NCBI GenBank assembly: GCA_038380795.1
Contig: CM076268.1
Span: forward strand, 30,451,501-30,515,500
Origin: Pyrocephalus nanus
Lineage: Eukaryota; Chordata; Aves; Passeriformes; Tyrannidae
DNA: 64,000 nt
Direction: 5' to 3'
How positions within the stretch are numbered: position 1 is the stretch's first letter; the number at the start of each line of letters is the position of its first letter. The notes under the pieces were generated by a model, which was given only the letters and a program-made list of their open reading frames with translations, had not been told where the DNA came from and searched no databases. Positions 26,487 through 38,000 of the stretch are shown here, in pieces. The position numbers and the translations under genes were made by a program.

Positions 26487-26527
26487 TTTCCTCCCTTCTT
26501 CCCGCGACCGGGGCCGCAGCGTCTCAC

Positions 26528-26930
26528 CTGAGCACGGAGCGGGACCCGCTGGGGGCAGGACAGACACGACCTGCGCGGTGCGGCGCCTGATGTGGTGCCC
26601 GGCGCTGTGTGTGGTGTGTGCGGTGCGCGGTGCTCGGTGCTGCGTGTGGTGCGGTGCCAGGTGCCCGGTGCCCAATGCCTGGAGCTGTGTGTGCGGTGCC
26701 CGGTCCCAATGCCCGGAGCTGTGTGCTGTGTGAGGTGTGTGCGGTGCCCGGTCCCGGAGGTGTGTGCGGTGTGTGCGGTGCCCGGTCCCGGTGCTGTGTG
26801 AGGTGTGTGCGGTGCCCGGTCCCGGTGCCCGGAGCTGTGTGAGGTGTGTGCGGTGCCCGGTGCTGCCTGCCGTGCCCAATTCGCGGTGCCGGGTGCGGCG
26901 GGTCCCGCCCTGCCCTGCCCGGCCCGGCGC
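26528..26930 (-). other. Putative first exon of a minus-strand transcript
   Basis: The only firm element is the donor: minus-strand sequence CCGTGCTCAG is followed by GTGAGACG, a near-perfect MAG|GTRAGT match, with the last exon base at 26,528. The CCAAT and E-box pair lies just upstream on this strand (26,957-26,978), so a start of transcription near 26,900-26,930 would be normal. The interval consists largely of the GTGCGGTGCCCGGT repeat, and the encoded His/Thr/Pro-rich frames are repeat artefacts, so an untranslated exon is more likely than a coding one. The transcript start is a guess. Confidence 0.25.
26590..26875. repeat. Degenerate GC-rich tandem repeat in CpG island 2
   Basis: The core GTGCGGTGCCCGGT occurs at 26,691, 26,739, 26,773, 26,807 and 26,848, spaced 48, 34, 34 and 41 bp. 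The spacers are built from GTGTGAG, CCCGGAGCTGTGTG and TCCCGGTGC words. Left of 26,690 the pattern decays into GTGTGCGGTGCGCGGTGC variants. Unequal spacing indicates a higher-order VNTR made of shorter motifs. Confidence 0.9.
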
Positions 26931-26956
26931 GAGCGGAGCGGGCGCGCGCGCCCCAG

Positions 26957-26978
26957 CCAATCAGCCCCGTCACGTGAG
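26957..26978. promoter_or_regulatory. CCAAT box adjacent to CACGTG E-box
   Basis: CCAAT (26,957-26,961) is followed 7 bp later by GTCACGTGAG (26,969-26,978). The latter matches nine of ten bases of the CLEAR motif GTCACGTGAC bound by TFEB/MITF and also suits USF. A CCAAT-E-box pair in the centre of a CpG island is a typical core or proximal promoter layout. The controlled gene cannot be named. Confidence 0.5.
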
Positions 26979-27052
26979 CGCGCCCCGGCACGCGGTGCCG
27001 CGGCCGTTACAGCAGCGCGCGCGCGGCGGGAAGCGCGCGAGGAGGATGGAAT

Positions 27053-27073
27053 GGGGGGGGGGGGGGGGGGGGG
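27053..27073 (+). repeat. G homopolymer, 21 bases
   Basis: An unbroken G run sits 80 bp right of the E-box inside CpG island 2. It is a strong G-quadruplex candidate. The exact length is uncertain because such runs are poorly resolved by most sequencing methods. Confidence 0.9.
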
Positions 27074-28134
27074 TTGCGCGCGCCGCTCCGCTCTGAGGGG
27101 GCCCGGGGGCCGCCGCGTCCCCTCACGGGGGGCTCCGGGGCAGCCGGCGGCGCCGCGCCCGCCCTTCCTGCCCTCGGGAGACATCGCTTCCAGGAATTGA
27201 GGGGCTGCCGAGGCAGGAAATCCTGCGGGGCCCCGTAACGGGAGCGGCGCTCCCTTCTGCGCGGAGCACGGGGGGGCGGGGGGTGCCCTCCGCCCCCTCC
27301 TCAGAATGTATCCTTGCTCCATGTGAACATTCGCACGATGAAATGTTGAACCCGGCAGTGCACCTCTCTGGAGCGGGATACTCCCGTGTTTGACATTGCT
27401 GTCGGACGAGAACATCACACCACGCTGCCCGCCTCAGTTTTCCCACGCAGGACTTTGATGCTGAATTGTAGCTAAAAAGCAGCGTTAAGCCTGTTTTCCA
27501 TCCAGGATGATTTCCATTTACACTGTCCTCAGGGTGTCTGACCTCTGTACGAATAACGAACTAACAGAAGTTTTTAATGGGAGCAATAGTAGGAAGCCAT
27601 AAGTAATCCAGCACTGTAGGGTGTTTTAAAAGGGTTGTAGAGCACATTGCTGAAATGCTTTGGTAAATTTGGGGAATGGCCTGGTAGCCTGGTGTTGGAG
27701 GAATTTTCTGTTTACTCAGTGTCTTGGACTCAGTTTTCCACTCTGTTCTGTTTTCCACCTCTGCTCTGTTCAGGAGGATTTCGGAGGACTGCGGATGCTC
27801 AGCCTTTGTGCCAGTGCTTCACGTCACTCAGCAGTGACGTTTAGTGATGGTTATGAAGAGTTTCTGACAACACAGTCCTTCTAGGCTAAAGAAGAAGTGA
27901 TAAAGGGCCTAGAGACAGCAGGAGCTGGCAGTATTGCAGGTAGAGGCAGGCTGGGCTTGCAGCCAAAATGCTCTCCTATCGGACTGGCAGAGATCAGGCA
28001 TTCTGCTCAGAACTAATGAACCTCGCCCCAGATCAGGAAAACCAGAAGAGAAGCAGAGTTCACTGAATCTTCTTTCTTCTTTTGATGATTTCTATTTCAT
28101 GTGCTTCCCTGGGGAGTCGTGAAGGCTTGAAATT

Positions 28135-28206
28135 TACCTGCTGTATCCTGTATCAATATTGCAATATAGGAGCATGCTGTGTCAATACCTGCTGTATCAG
28201 CATGCT
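28135..28206. repeat. Interleaved direct and inverted short repeats
   Basis: TACCTGCTGTATC occurs at 28,135-28,147 and again at 28,186-28,198. AGCATGCTG at 28,171-28,179 is the exact reverse complement of CAGCATGCT at 28,198-28,206, giving a 9-bp stem with an 18-base loop. No transposon family was recognised. Confidence 0.75.
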
Positions 28207-31200
28207 GAACAGTGCAGCAGGAGGAATTTGCCTGTGTGCAGCTCTGGGCTGCCGTGGATAGGCTGCCTTCAGCACATAAATCAGCTTTAGAGTACTGTCA
28301 AACACCAGCATACCCTGTGCTTTTTACGTTTGTAAATGAAATGTGGGAGGATGATCACAGGACTGCAGGAGCTGGGCCTTTAAAATATATGACACTTGGG
28401 ATTGCAAGCCCCTCACTGAGGGGTCAGAAACTCTAAATTGGCTAAATTTTAAGATTCTGAATAAATACTGAAAGAGAATGACCTTTGCTGCATATGTGGT
28501 ACCAAGGGCAAAGAAAGATTGCTAGGCCACATTTAATCCATAGAAACAGAAGGATTATTTTGTTTGGGAAGAGTTTATAGAGTTCTGGTACCTTCTATTT
28601 AGAGCCGCAATGAGGAAGCCTCCACAGTGCTTCCACAGCATTTGCGTGCAGAATTGTATAGTTGTGCAATTTCACTTAGTCCAAACAAACTGACTAAATT
28701 CCTGTAATTTTTGCTAGAAACACACTATCATTTGCAAGGTGATTGGACCAGACAGCTGAGCTCACAGGGTTATCATCTGCATCTGTTCAGAGGACGGCCT
28801 CTAACCTTGTATTGGCTAACATTTTTAGCTCTGCCAACTAAACCCACATGAGATAAAAGTCCACCCACGCAACAGGTTATGTAGTTTGCTTAAATCAGCT
28901 CTGTTTTTTGAACACTGAATGACTTGCTTCTATTTTCATGCATGTCCTTTAGCACTTCAATATGAATTTAGTTTGTTTGAAAGGTTCTTGACTGACACTT
29001 TTGGAAATTGAACTCCCGTGTTTAACCCCAGACTGGTCCAGCACAAGGAAGCTTCTCAGTGCTACCAGGCAGGAAGCTTTGCTGGGTGAGGATAGTTCCA
29101 TTCACTTACTTTCTCATGCCAGCAAAGGCAGGATTTCCTGTTTCTTCACTGCCCTGTAGTTACTGGGTGTAGGATATTGTTATTACATTAAAACTATGAC
29201 TTGGATACTGAGACTGCACGTTTAATTGAAAAAAACCCACACAAACAAACAAAGCCACAACAAAAAGGCAAGTATTTAGTAAGCCATCTGCTCTTTAAAG
29301 TGTAATTATTCCATTTCAGCTTTAGATTAGTTAGGCAATACTGTGGAAAGCTAATGTCTTCACAGCACCCTTACTCTATTTTTGCCAGCTTTCTTGTCCT
29401 TATTGATTTTTGCAAATTCATTTATGCTTTTAAGATTCAGCTTGTTTTTATGGAAAATTGCAGGTGTTGAAGCTATAAAGAGAGATGGAGAGTGTGATGT
29501 TATCCTTCAAAGTGCATATGGAATACATGAGGAGAAGCTATGTAAGTTCTAGGCTTCCCGGTATGGATGCCAAAACCTTTTATTATATTTGCTGTTAAGA
29601 ATAACTGCTGGCAGACAGTTGTGTAACTTTTACGACAGTATCTCTTGAACCCAGGCATAAGACAGACTGATACCAGTCATGATGTCAAGACTATGATTGC
29701 ATTGCTCCCCATTCACAGAAGGTACCAAGGTGACAAAAATATTTATGAGTGTGTTTTCATTGCTGCACCATTGTTATCAAGCTGCAGTTATGTTAGTCTG
29801 ATTATAGTAGCTCCAGATGACTCATGGCTTTCATTATATGTCTAAGTTCTTAAAGGATAAAGGATTTGGGAGAGGTTGTGTGTTTTTTTTCTGCAGAAAA
29901 ATGATAAAAAATCTGTTCTGTGATAGTAAGTGCATTTGTACTCCTCAGCACCCACTAAATTTTGTAAGATGAACATAGATTGTGAGCTTTCTGAAGGTCC
30001 TCACACCTGCTTTCAAGCAGTGCCTTGAAGCATTCACAGACAGTGAAAAGAGCATAGACCTTTGTGCTGTGGTGGAACAGGGAGTGTTCATGCTCTCAGT
30101 TCTGCTAAATGAACTGTGGTGACACGGGAGGTCACATGGGAGGTGAAGATGAGCAACTCCCAAGCCTTTCCAGACAGGCTTGGAAGCCAGTGGCTTATTA
30201 TGCTACAATTTATTGAGATGTTTTTACTGTTTTATTCTCTGTTGTCTTACGGTTATGACTGTGGTTACTGTAGCCCTTTACTGCCACATTGGTCTGGAAC
30301 AGGCTTCAGGTAGTGGAATTCTGTTGCTGAGTATTCTCTGGCTCTGCCCATGGCCTCCAGCAGGCTGTGCCAGCATGGCTTACATTCCTGTTCCCTCTCA
30401 TTTGGTGTTAGGGCAGGTGGAATTCCTGTTCTCCAGATCTCTGTGCAGACTGTACTGGCCTTGAAAGCTTCTTCTTTGTCCCAAGAGACATCCGAGTCAC
30501 AGTCATTTCAGAGCCTTATTATGGCTTTAACCTGTAATACGAAAAATCAGAGTAGTGAGGTTTTAATTATTCCCTGTGACGTTTTGGCAAGTCCACACCT
30601 AAAACATTACATGTAGTTCAGTGGGAGTTGTGAGAGGAACAACAGCTGAGTAGAACATCAGGAGGCATATTACAACCTTTTGCTGAAGGTGCCTGTTAGC
30701 TTTATGGATTGTTATAAAAATAATATTATAAACACTGCAGCAATCACCAACTGTGAATCACAGTGTGCTCATGCTACACAAAACTACAGAAGACTAGCAG
30801 AGGTTTGTCTGGGTAAAGGTACTGACTTGGAAATTGGGAGACGAAGGATTTCACTGGCAGATTGTAACAGTGAAATATTTTAGCCTGAGGAGAAATAGGT
30901 TGTGGAAATGTCAAACCTATAATACACGAAAGTTAAGCAGAGAGAACCCATTACTGATTTTGGAAAACCTACTTGAATCTCCCATTTCTTTGGGCTCAGA
31001 AATATCAGGAGTGACATGACAGCAGAATTCCTGACATCTAGTGATTCTAACAAATAAACATTTGTTAACTCTGCTTTGATGGACAGTCCCTGTTTATCCA
31101 GCATCACTCAAAGTCATGTCCTCCCACAAGTCATTCTTTGTAAATAAAAAGATTTATAACCAGCTTGGACAAGCCTACAAGAATACACTCCAAAGAACAC

Positions 31201-31881
31201 TGGAAAGAACAACAATGCCTTGGAAGGAGGAGACAAATCTTTTCCCTCATTTATATCCACAGTTTTATTAAAGGTAGTGAATACATTTAGCCACATTGAA
31301 CTAATCTTTTGTAAAGCACAAAGTTCAGCAAGGAAAGCTTGTATGACTTCATAATTAAACAAAATTGATCCAGGAAAAAGGGATCATGAAGTAATGTGGG
31401 GTGTTAAACTGTCTAAAGCTTATCCATCCTTGTGTTCAGATGTAAAACTGAGGCAGAGAAAGAACCAACCAGAATATTCCTCTCCTATCCTTTTCTGCAC
31501 TGTAACTACAGAGCTCAGGGATTATTTTGATGTGGGGAAGGAGAAGGGACTAAGTCCCCCCGTTTGTGTGTGCTCCTACAACATAAGGGTTGTGGCTATA
31601 TAGTCTTCCTCCATGTAGTCTGAGTTGTAGAATTTAAGCCAAGGTGGATTGCAACAATGCAAGTGTGTGTGGCTGTTTGCTCCACCAATACAGAGGATTT
31701 GCACCAATGTCGCTGCTCTCCCATCAAATCCTCTGTATAACAAGCCAAGACCTGTGATACCATGTAGGCTTAGTTCTCAGCAATCTTTCACCATAACCTT
31801 TCATCATGCAATGAATGTGAAATGCTACCAATCTAGAACAGCAGAGTTTTAGCCTGCTTTGGAAAGCAGATGTGATCGGCA

Positions 31882-31998
31882 GTAACTCATGGAGAGCGGG
31901 CCCATTGTGAATTAAATGCCATTTAGCTGAAAATGTGCACTGGATTTAATTCAGTTCCTTGTTTGCTGGCACAAATTCTACTGGTGACCATGAGTTAC
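31882..31998. repeat. Nested inverted repeat (117 bp)
   Basis: The outer arms GTAACTCATGG (31,882-31,892) and CCATGAGTTAC (31,988-31,998) are perfect reverse complements. Inside them GAATTAAAT (31,909-31,917) and ATTTAATTC (31,944-31,952) form a second perfect pair. The spacer between outer and inner arm is 16 bases on the left and 35 on the right, so a folded structure would have an asymmetric bulge. It could be a hairpin, a miniature transposon remnant or a regulatory element with paired AT-rich homeodomain-type sites. Confidence 0.7.
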
Positions 31999-33538
31999 CA
32001 AGAAAAAGATGCAATTTTTATCTCCCTTCCTAGGTTTAGCACTATTCAAATGTCAAATTGTTTTGTGTGCCCTCACTCCTGATCCTGAAGTCTGGAACCA
32101 GTGAGAAAGATGAGAATGAGCACAACGCCTCCAACTTTATCATCTAGGCCCAAGCTCCCCTTGTGGTGTGTGGGAGTCTCTCATAAGCATTACTCTCACA
32201 TAAGCATATATTTTTGTAGTGACTGTATACAACAGTTCAAATGCTGGTTGCTGTAGCAGAACTCTGGAGCACATACTGGAGCTGTCATGTGTTCTCCCTC
32301 CCACTCCCCATCCATCCCGTTCATAAGTTAGAACAAGCAGTTAAGGATATGAACCATGACCTTGTTTCTGTCCTCACAAATACCACTTACAGTACTAAAG
32401 GACTTTAGCCAAAACAAAGCAGTCTTTATAATTACAGGAAAAACAGTTCTCTCTGATATCTCAGATTATGATGTGCATGCAAAAATGGATGCACACATGT
32501 ATCTGAAATGGCAACACTGGCAATTGAGATAATTCTCAAGCTGGTAAAATGTGTTACCAGGTATGTTTAGTTGTTGAGTATTTGAACCACTTGTAAACAT
32601 CTTTTTCCAGACTTGGTAATAGTCTGCCATCCATAAAAGGAAATTTAACTATAAGTAGTATTTCTTTATGCTGTTTAATCTACTTACTGTCTATTTTCAC
32701 ATCTTTGTTCTGTCTCCCATTTAACAGCTAAAATGAAATGTAGGTGCTCATACAAGATTTTTCAACAGGTTTTTGCTGTTAAAAAGGCCCAAACCCAAAC
32801 CTCCTGCCATGGTCTGTAAGCACTGGGGTTCCTCAGAAGCTGAAATCAACACAGCACAAAGCCATCTCTGAGAACGTGGAGGAGCTGAGTGTCGAATAGA
32901 CCTTCTCCTTTACTCCATGTGCAGTTGGAGTTCCTAATTTGCTGTTGGCTTGTAAGACCCTAACAGAAGTTAAGAATTATTACCTTGTAGTGTGTCACCA
33001 GTAGAGACCAGAGTTGTCCGACTGTAAATAAGAGAGATCTGCTACAGTACCAGCCTCAGTAAATAATCTGTTTGTCTGGATTCAGATTCTGATCTCTTCA
33101 TTCTAGCAAGATGTTGGGTCAGTTGGATGGTCTGGATTTTAATTGTTTGTGAGCCACAGAGCAGAAGAGGATCAAAAAAGAGAATTACAATATTTGTATT
33201 ACCTTTACATTTGAAGATTGTAGTATACTGCATAAGAAAACTTTCTCTGCATTTTCCAGCAGAGAGACATTGAAAAGATACCAGATACATTTAAATGAAC
33301 ATATTAAAAAGAAAAGAAATTTGGAAATATGGAGAAAAAGAAAGATAAAAGTGAGTATTACTTTCAAATATTCAGACTTACATTTTAATGGAAATAGTTA
33401 AGTAAATAATACCAAACTAGTATTTAATCTGCAGAGCTTAATTTCAGCTTGAGGTCTCTGTGTCTTGATAGCCGTAGAAAAGTTGTTTTCTGAATACATA
33501 ACTAGCTTCTGTAAATATTGCATACTGTATTTGTAGAT

Positions 33539-33553
33539 AAAAAAAAAAAAAAA
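33539..33553 (+). repeat. Poly(A) run, 15 bases
   Basis: An A run followed by a purine-rich GAGAGAAAAAAA stretch. No retroposed body was identified. Confidence 0.85.
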
Positions 33554-34609
33554 GAGAGAAAAAAATAGAAAAAGCACAAAGACAATTTTAGTATAGAGAG
33601 AAAATTTTGGCAATGTCCCGTGCTTTGTTACCAAGTACCTGCTCTTTTCAGACTGAGTGCACATGGCACTAAACTCCAGAAAGTTTTCCATTGTCTTTAA
33701 CAAAATCAGTCACTGTCAATGCTGTATTGGTGTCTCTAGATACGGATTGCTCTTCTGCTAGAACCTTCTGGAAGAAAGATGTTTGAAGAATCACAATTTG
33801 AAATATTTCAGGAAAGTTCAGATGTTTTGAAATCTGAGAAAGGAACAGACTCGATGATGTAGGCAATGTTGTTACTTGTTACTTGACTACCAGCTCTTAA
33901 GCAGTTGCACTACAGTAACCCTTCGACAATTTATAAGAGTTAATAGACATCTTCATAAATACTTGATATTTGGTTCAGCCATTACAGTTATAACTGTTGA
34001 TAATAATTCTTTGTCCACAACATGCTTAGATTTATAATGATTTATATATAAATTGTTCAAAGAACCTTTGAATATTATACTTGCACTTCTATTTAGTTCA
34101 TAAAATATGAACTATTTTGGTTTCCTTTTAAGGAATTCTGTAGATTAAGTGCGAAATTTTTGAACTATTTTTGCCCCTTCAATTATACTCTGTTATGAAG
34201 AACAATGTCTTTAATTTCTCTCTCATTTTTCAGTAGACCTGCAAGCACAAGTGTTGCCATTTGACTGACATACACAATTTAGAAATCTTTCCTAATATCT
34301 TACTAGTCTGAATTTTGAAAACTTCTTGACAAAGTCTAAAAAAATTTCTTGACAGTATTTTCATGTTCTGAAAATGCAGAACAGTGTCTATGATGTGACT
34401 CACTATTTGCACCCTGTCACTTGTCAGTGTTTGGGGTTAACATAATCCACTAGCACTAAAAAGGATAAATGGATGCTTGTGCCTCTCAACACAAGTGTGC
34501 ACCATTTTGTTCAGCTGGGAGTGCACACAAAGCAAATAACCAATACTCAGAAAATACAGGGGGAAAGGAAGAATTAAATCTGGCCACAAATACCAAAACA
34601 GCACAATAA

Positions 34610-35012
34610 TAATAGAATCACAGAATAGTTTGAGTTAGAACAGAGCTTTGAAGGTGCAACCCCAGGGATGGGGCATCCACCACCTCTCTGGGCAACCTGT
34701 GCCAGTGTCTCATCACACCATGGAAAAAACTGTCTTCCTTATATCTAGTCTAAACCCACTCTCTTTTAGTTTAAAACCATTAACCCTTTTTCTATCATAC
34801 AGACTCTACTAAAAAGTTCATCCCCATCTTATAAGTCCTTTTTAAATATTGAAAAGCTACAATAAGGTCTCCCCCAACCATCTCTTTTTCAGGCTGAAGA
34901 ATCCCAACTATCTCAGCCTTTCCTCACAGGAGAGGTGTTCCATCCCTCTGATTATTTTTGTGGCTCTCCTCTGGACCCACTCCAGCAGGTCCCCATCTTT
35001 CCTGTGCTGAGT
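34610..35012 (-). mobile_element. CR1 LINE 3' fragment
   Basis: On the plus strand this reads as the reverse complement of the CR1 3' end. It begins AATAGAATCACAGAATAG (the terminal ATTCTRTGATTCT unit), continues with GGGATGGGGCATCCACCACC, CTGGGCAACCTGTGCCAGTG, a block encoding the usual TAGTCTAAACC segment, and CTCCTCTGGACCCACTCCAGC near 34,966. The 3' terminus is therefore at 34,610 and the 5' truncation near 35,012. It is better preserved than the copy at 14.6 kb but has no coding potential. Confidence 0.92.
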
Positions 35013-38000
35013 AATCTAAAAGAATCAGAGTCCTGCCAGTTCAGATGGCAGCAACTAGAGTTGCTATGAGAATTTGTTACAAATTATCTGCATAAATCTC
35101 AGTTATCCTAACTGAATCCTCAACACACCATTAGATTCCAAGCTTCCCGGATCAGGCAGCCCTGACATTACAATCACCTGCAGCGCCTACAGTGTGTCAA
35201 GATTCAGTTCTATGGAAAGGGATTTGAGCTTGCAGTTACATGAACTTTCCCTCCTAAAACAGAGAAGCAGCACTTCTGCAGGGTCTCATTTTGAGACTGC
35301 TTGTCTCATCAGCAGATCATAGACCCCGTTACTGGTACCAAATCAGTTGCATGGACCTCTCTTAGCAAGTAAGGCAGAGACAGGAAATCAGTGTCAGTAC
35401 TTCAGACTGTAGAAAGTTTCCTTTCTTTCTACCCCAAATCTATTTTGGCTTTTGAAAGATAACATGGCAATCTGTCCTGTCATCTGTTCTGTCACATCAC
35501 TTGTTCTGCTACATATTGTGGCTCCTAAGAACAGAAAATAAAGTAGAAAAACTGGACAAAATAGCGTTAAAAGCCAGGTTATTTTTAAATTTGGGGTTTA
35601 TTTTGTGGAAAATAGATGAATTTTTCTTTTCTTAGTCCAAAGTTGATCTGTGAGGTAAAAAAAGCTGTAGTCTTAGTGGCATGGTTGACTTTCTGAGTAT
35701 CTGGCAAGGACATTTGTATTTTGGTATAAATCTGGGCCATTAGAAAGAGAAACTAAGCAGTAGTTTGTGATTGGTGACTGTAAAATTTGATTATTAGAGC
35801 ACATGCATTCATCTGAAAATATTTTACTTCTTAGACTGTATTTCTGAGCTTTCAAGCACCCTTGTTAATTATTCATTGATAATTGATCCTGCTTGGAATT
35901 AAAAGCACAGAGCACAGTTGACTGGATAGTGAGAATAATAGGGATTCATATCTACTTTTTGATGGCAGAATGAGGCAATGAAAGTGAAAAGTCCCAAGGC
36001 ACTAATTGATGTAAATCTGGTAAATTCTGTGGCATGGGGACTTTTTGTCTGGAAGGAGTATCTTGGATAAACTCAGTGTCTTCAGCAGTTGCTGTATCCA
36101 ATGCCTGGAGAACAGAACTGCAATTTTTGCAATGCAAGGCTACCAGTAAAGGGGGTCAGTGGGAACTCTGGTGAATCTGCCAGGGTACCTTGTCTAGTTT
36201 ATGCCTGTTGAGTTACAAACAGATCTGAGAGAAGCAGGGCTGAAGAAGGTACGATTTTGTGTTTGTATATTCTCAGGATCTAAGTGTCTGCACCTTGACC
36301 AAAATTTTCCTCAGAGTTGGGATAGTCAGTGACTGAAATTGGCTGGATATTAGGGTGGGACTAAGTGTGTGCATATAAAGAAAGTGTCATGCTATAAGAG
36401 TGATTGTTTATTAGGGAGCTCTTTTTCTTAGCTTTTCTTAGTTTAGGTATCAATAAGGGTACTGCCATAGGCTCCAATTGCCATCAGCCCTAATGCTGTC
36501 TTGGAATGATGCAGTTACACTCCTTTTACTTCTGGGGCAGTGTAGGCTTCCTGGGAATGTGTGGTGCTGATCTCCTGACCAGGGTCTGTGGGAATAAGTG
36601 GCCCATTCTTAGGGCTTTTATTTAAGCTAATGCACAACTACGGGCATTGTCTCAGCCCTAACAGATCTAACAGGAAAACTTCCTTAAGGAAAGATTTACC
36701 AGTATGAATAAATGAAATACATTTGGTTTGTGAGAATTCATACCCAGAGTTTACAAATGAGGTGTGATAAAGTCACTGTGGGTTGAAGGTAAAATAAGGT
36801 ATCATAAACAAGGACTTTAGTGTTTAGCAATGCCTGCATATATGAAGCATTTCATTTCAGTTCATTTGAAGCCCTGTACTTTGCAGCCTCAGTGTTCACT
36901 TTTTCCCTACCTGTAAATCATAAGGTGACTGTTTGAAGAAGATCATGTGTCTCAGAGCGTGCAGGTGAATGGAAGGTTAAACATTGTGACTGGCATTCAG
37001 GTGACTCTTGTGCAATCAATCCCAGTGATATGATACTCAGTCAAAAGAACTGAGACAGAATTGACAGTCATGGCGAGAAGAAAAGAGAGGGAGAAGGTGA
37101 AGGGGAGGCTCTTAAATATGCTTTCCAATGTTGCATTAGGGACAAAAAAAAAGACCCGGGCTTCGATTCTTGGCTGCAGTTGGATCTCTGGCAGCTATGG
37201 GGATGTGCTGAGTGCTTGCTCAAGTGTTCAGGAACGCAAGGGAAAGGGCTGGAACCCAGAACCCTGCTGTTCACATTCTTCCAGAGGTGGAAGGCAGAGG
37301 AGGAGACAGCCAGGTCCTTGGCTATATCCTAAAAAGTAGTGACTGTTTCTTTGCATGGTCATAAAAGAGCCAGATTTATTTGTTTTATGCATTTTGTGCT
37401 ATCTTGCAAAACACGACAGTTTAACAAGAGAAAGAGAGTTTTTTTTCTGTAGAAAGATGCTTAAATGTGTCAAAAATTTTGATGTTCATAAATACACAAG
37501 AAAGACAATGTTTATATAGCCCAAGGAAGGATGATTTAAAGATTCTGTCCAGCATGGATCTCAGGGTTTAATGAGCCAATTCTAGCAAAGGTATCCACAC
37601 AGGTATCATTTTTCAGTAACTAAAAGAAATTAGTTCAAACCTTAAGCTGAAAGACAGAGAATCTCTTTGCATTCTTGTCCAGTTCCTCTTTCAGTGAAGT
37701 GTTCTCAGCATACTGGTAACTATTTCACAGAGTAGTTCACAGTTTGCACAGACTTCATATTCTTGTCATTATGTTTACAAATTACCTGATTGGGAAAAAA
37801 AATCTTTCTGGGAAGAGGTAGTCGAGGTGTTACTAGAAGAGGCATGGGATGTGAAGCTTCATATTTCTATAGGCCTTTGGAGGGATTCCAAAAGAGATTT
37901 AAAATCTGAGGGAAGGTGGCACACAGATGCAGTGAGGCAGCTGTGGATGGCAATGCACTGCTAAGCAGTTCTGTACAAGGAGTAAGAGGTACAAGGAGTG

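Larger units (their letters stand above)
26095..27310. promoter_or_regulatory. CpG island 2, probable promoter
   Basis: This is a GC- and CpG-dense block with abrupt borders. Its centre (26,930-27,050) is the most CpG-rich part, with GCGCGCGCG words, a CCAAT box and a CACGTG E-box. GC-box-like GGGGGGCGGGG lies near 27,271. Low-complexity tracts are embedded: CCCT repeats at 26,463-26,486, a GTGCGGTGCCCGGT repeat between 26,590 and 26,875, and a G21 run at 27,053-27,073. A consensus splice donor on the minus strand (GCTCAG then GTGAGA at 26,528/26,527) suggests a leftward transcript. A rightward transcript from the same island is also possible. Open frames of up to 361 codons cross the island on both strands and are composition artefacts. 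Confidence 0.85.
27311..34609. other. AT-rich non-coding DNA with possible exon at 29,464-29,541
   Basis: No gene is recognised. One interval, 29,464-29,541, is bounded by TTGCAG and GTAAGT and is open in one frame, and is discussed as a lead rather than called. Two inverted-repeat structures lie at 28,171-28,206 and 31,882-31,998. A 15-base A run is at 33,539-33,553. The rest has only short, family-less open frames. Confidence 0.55.

Noticed and set aside
26286..27418. Open frames of 224-361 codons across CpG island 2, some with His/Thr/Pro repeats
   Set aside because: They are translations of the GTGCGGTGCCCGGT repeat and GC-rich sequence, and several frames on both strands are open over the same bases.
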